64,000 nucleotides of DNA, taken from contig NZ_JALKIG010000003.1 in the NCBI RefSeq assembly GCF_023051165.1, forward strand, positions 52,133-116,132. Direction: 5' to 3'. The notes below the pieces were generated by a model. It was not told the origin of the DNA and made no database searches. It saw nothing but the letters and a program-made list of their open reading frames with translations. Of this stretch, positions 62,877 to 64,000 are shown one piece after another (the stretch's first letter is position 1; each line of letters opens with the position of its first letter). The translations under genes and the position numbers were made by a program. The stretch is from Veillonella sp. KGMB01456. Lineage in GTDB: Bacteria; Bacillota; Negativicutes; Veillonellales; Veillonellaceae.

Positions 62877-63348
62877 TATTACCGTGTTGGGCGTAGGTAA
62901 TATTTTGCTTACCGATGAAGGGTTGGGCGTACATGTCGTACATCAATTAGAAAAAGAGTACGAATTTAGCCCGGCCGTAAATATAATTGACGGCGGCACC
63001 ATGGGGATGGAGCTCCTCAGCTATATGCGAGGCATGAAAAAACTGCTCTTGGTGGATGCTGTTAACGGTGGTGAAAAGCCCGGTACAATTTATGAGTTTC
63101 CCCATCAGGAAACAGAAAACTACTTCACCGGGAATATTTCGGTTCACGAAGTGGGCATGCAGGATATTTTGCGCATTCGTGCGTTGCAAGAAGATCCCCT
63201 GGAAGATGCTATGGTTATAGGCGTAGAGCCGGCCAGTCTTGAAGTAGGTTTTGAGCCTTCTGAAATTGTACAGGCGGCCTTGCCGGACGTGATACAGCGT
63301 GTTATTCGGCAACTAAACGCTTGGGGAATTGAGGTATGTAAGAAATGA
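62860..63348 (+). CDS. hyaD: Hydrogenase maturation protease
   Basis: The protease clips the C-terminal peptide of the large subunit after nickel is in place. The 162-residue protein has the family start VLGVGNILLTDEGLGVHVV, with a metal-binding Glu, and continues IDGGTMGMELL and LLLVDAVNGG. A His-bearing block SVHEVGMQDIL completes the Ni-sensing site. The ATG at 62860 lies inside the end of the cytochrome gene with GAGGAT just upstream, and its stop overlaps the next start, so translation is coupled. Confidence 0.94.
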   Translation: MVNENSITVLGVGNILLTDEGLGVHVVHQLEKEYEFSPAVNIIDGGTMGMELLSYMRGMKKLLLVDAVNGGEKPGTIYEFPHQETENYFTGNISVHEVGMQDILRIRALQEDPLEDAMVIGVEPASLEVGFEPSEIVQAALPDVIQRVIRQLNAWGIEVCKK

Positions 63349-63722
63349 TAGAAAATTATGGCAATGTGCAGGCCATTTTAAGAGAATTGCAATTGGCGTT
63401 AAAACGACTTCGTGAAACGGGGGAGACTCATACAATCTATATTGAAAAAACGGGTCTTACCATGGAAGAACAAGTTGAAGTCATGGAAACGCTGGGGCGT
63501 GGTAACATTACCATTAATTTTACGGAAACCGATCAGCCCGTAGAGTGGTATGAAACACAATTCTCCGGTATTTGGCTCGGTACATTTCGCAATGCTCGTG
63601 ATGAAGCCATTGTGTACACGCTTGAAGTAGGTCGTTATCCAAGCCTCTGTGGCGCTTTTGACGAAGATATTGAAGCTGCTGAAGAGGAACTTCAGACGTG
63701 GATTGACGCTGCCGATATGTAA
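63345..63722 (+). CDS. Short HyaF/HupH-like hydrogenase accessory protein
   Basis: The 125-residue product contains the pattern METLGRGNITINF, then ETQFSGIWLGTF and a late LEVGRYPSLCGAF. It resembles the C-terminal half of HyaF/HupH, a protein needed for the small subunit of uptake hydrogenases. The full protein is about twice as long; the N-terminal domain is absent here and is replaced by a short helical lead. Four bases overlap hyaD. Function by analogy is assembly or quality control of the small subunit; this is an inference. Confidence 0.75.
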   Translation: MIENYGNVQAILRELQLALKRLRETGETHTIYIEKTGLTMEEQVEVMETLGRGNITINFTETDQPVEWYETQFSGIWLGTFRNARDEAIVYTLEVGRYPSLCGAFDEDIEAAEEELQTWIDAADM

Positions 63723-63777
63723 AACAATAAGTAACTTACAACTAGTAAGTTACAGTAAGTAAGTTAATATGTTTTTG

Positions 63778-63820
63778 ACACCTGTGAATCTTTAAAAAAG
63801 GTTTCACGGGTGTTTTTTTT
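63778..63820 (+). terminator. Rho-independent terminator of the hydrogenase operon
   Basis: ACACCTGTGAA near 63778 pairs with TTCACGGGTGT near 63803-63812, followed by a run of eight T. Between the last stop and this hairpin lie near-repeats of AGTAAGTTA. The remaining 180 bases show no supportable gene. Confidence 0.9.
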
Positions 63821-64000
63821 ATGTGATTGTCCATACAGAATATTATAAATTTAGCGATATTAACAAAAATGCTTGCCGATTTTGCTGATTTTATGGAGTT
63901 TTCTAAACGCTCCATGAAGGAAATCAAGGTGGTTCGGCCTTTTTGGAGTTATAGGACAAAAAGTGTGTGTAAAAAGTGCTGTAAACCTAGATAGATACTG

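Noticed and set aside
63742..63927. 61-residue minus-strand frame over the last terminator
   Set aside because: It runs through a strong terminator hairpin and has no ribosome-binding site.
63869..63994. 41-codon plus-strand frame with a Cys cluster (CKKCC) at the window end
   Set aside because: There is no ribosome-binding site and no promoter, and it is too short and too close to the edge to support.
1..64000. CRISPR arrays, insertion sequences, prophage or toxin-antitoxin genes
   Set aside because: I looked for regularly spaced repeats, transposase motifs and small paired genes and saw none. The repeats found are short tandem units, not spaced arrays.

Overview
The window reads as one ordinary chromosomal stretch of an anaerobic Firmicute, most likely in the class Negativicutes and near Veillonella. 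That placement is inferred from gene content and protein wording, not from a search. Firmicute hallmarks are PyrR, TmcAL, RNase Y, TrmK, Prp with a cleavable L27 leader, and a 6S RNA gene between aspS and rarA. An anaerobic, H2-linked metabolism is indicated by a clostridial 2[4Fe-4S] ferredoxin, acetate kinase, an oxygen-independent HemZ, the [FeFe]-hydrogenase maturase HydG and a Tat-exported [NiFe] hydrogenase operon. No sporulation genes, phage, insertion sequences, CRISPR arrays or rRNA operons were seen.

Layout. 1-5.5 kb: the end of a transporter-like gene, two small membrane proteins, ferredoxin, lspA-rluD-pyrR, and tmcAL on the minus strand. 5.5-9 kb: a lipoprotein, ackA, maf and radC. 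9-16.3 kb: a rod-shape and envelope cluster, mreB-mreC-mreD-mrdA(PBP2)-MinD-like ATPase-rodA. 16.3-22.4 kb: a radical SAM pair, RNase G, mntP, and rplU-prp-rpmA behind an L21-type leader. 22.4-24.4 kb: hydG behind a long structured leader. 24.6-36.2 kb: a dense run recJ-relA-dtd-MBL-AI-2E-type permease-fur-hemZ-hisS-aspS. 36.2-46 kb: 6S RNA, rarA, ftsK, a RodZ-like gene, a YgiQ-type radical SAM gene, an orphan binding protein and rimO. 46-54 kb: cinA, recA-recX, rny, dnaG-rpoD. 54-58.5 kb: a CAU-anticodon tRNA, two minus-strand secreted proteins of unknown function, trmK, a Nif3-family gene and rnpB. 58.6-63.8 kb: thioredoxin and a compact hydrogenase operon (small subunit, large subunit, cytochrome b, protease, HyaF-like).

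Most genes lie on the plus strand and are tightly packed, often with start and stop codons overlapping by one to four bases. Functional blocks are clear: cell elongation (Mre/PBP2/RodA), translation fidelity and RNA processing (rng, rny, dtd, tmcAL, trmK, rimO, rnpB), replication, repair and segregation (recJ, rarA, ftsK, recA/recX, dnaG, radC), and periplasmic H2 oxidation coupled to a membrane cytochrome b.

The least ordinary points are these: a MinD-family ATPase whose predicted membrane helix sits at the end of a roughly 240-residue tail with 11-residue repeats; a four-helix candidate cis-regulatory RNA ahead of hydG; a probable one-base frameshift at the start of hemZ; a likely macro-domain remnant between rodA and the radical SAM pair; two promoters whose -35 boxes lie inside the upstream terminator hairpin; a duplicated palindrome-bearing promoter ahead of the tRNA; and many short tandem repeats of differing period in intergenic DNA.
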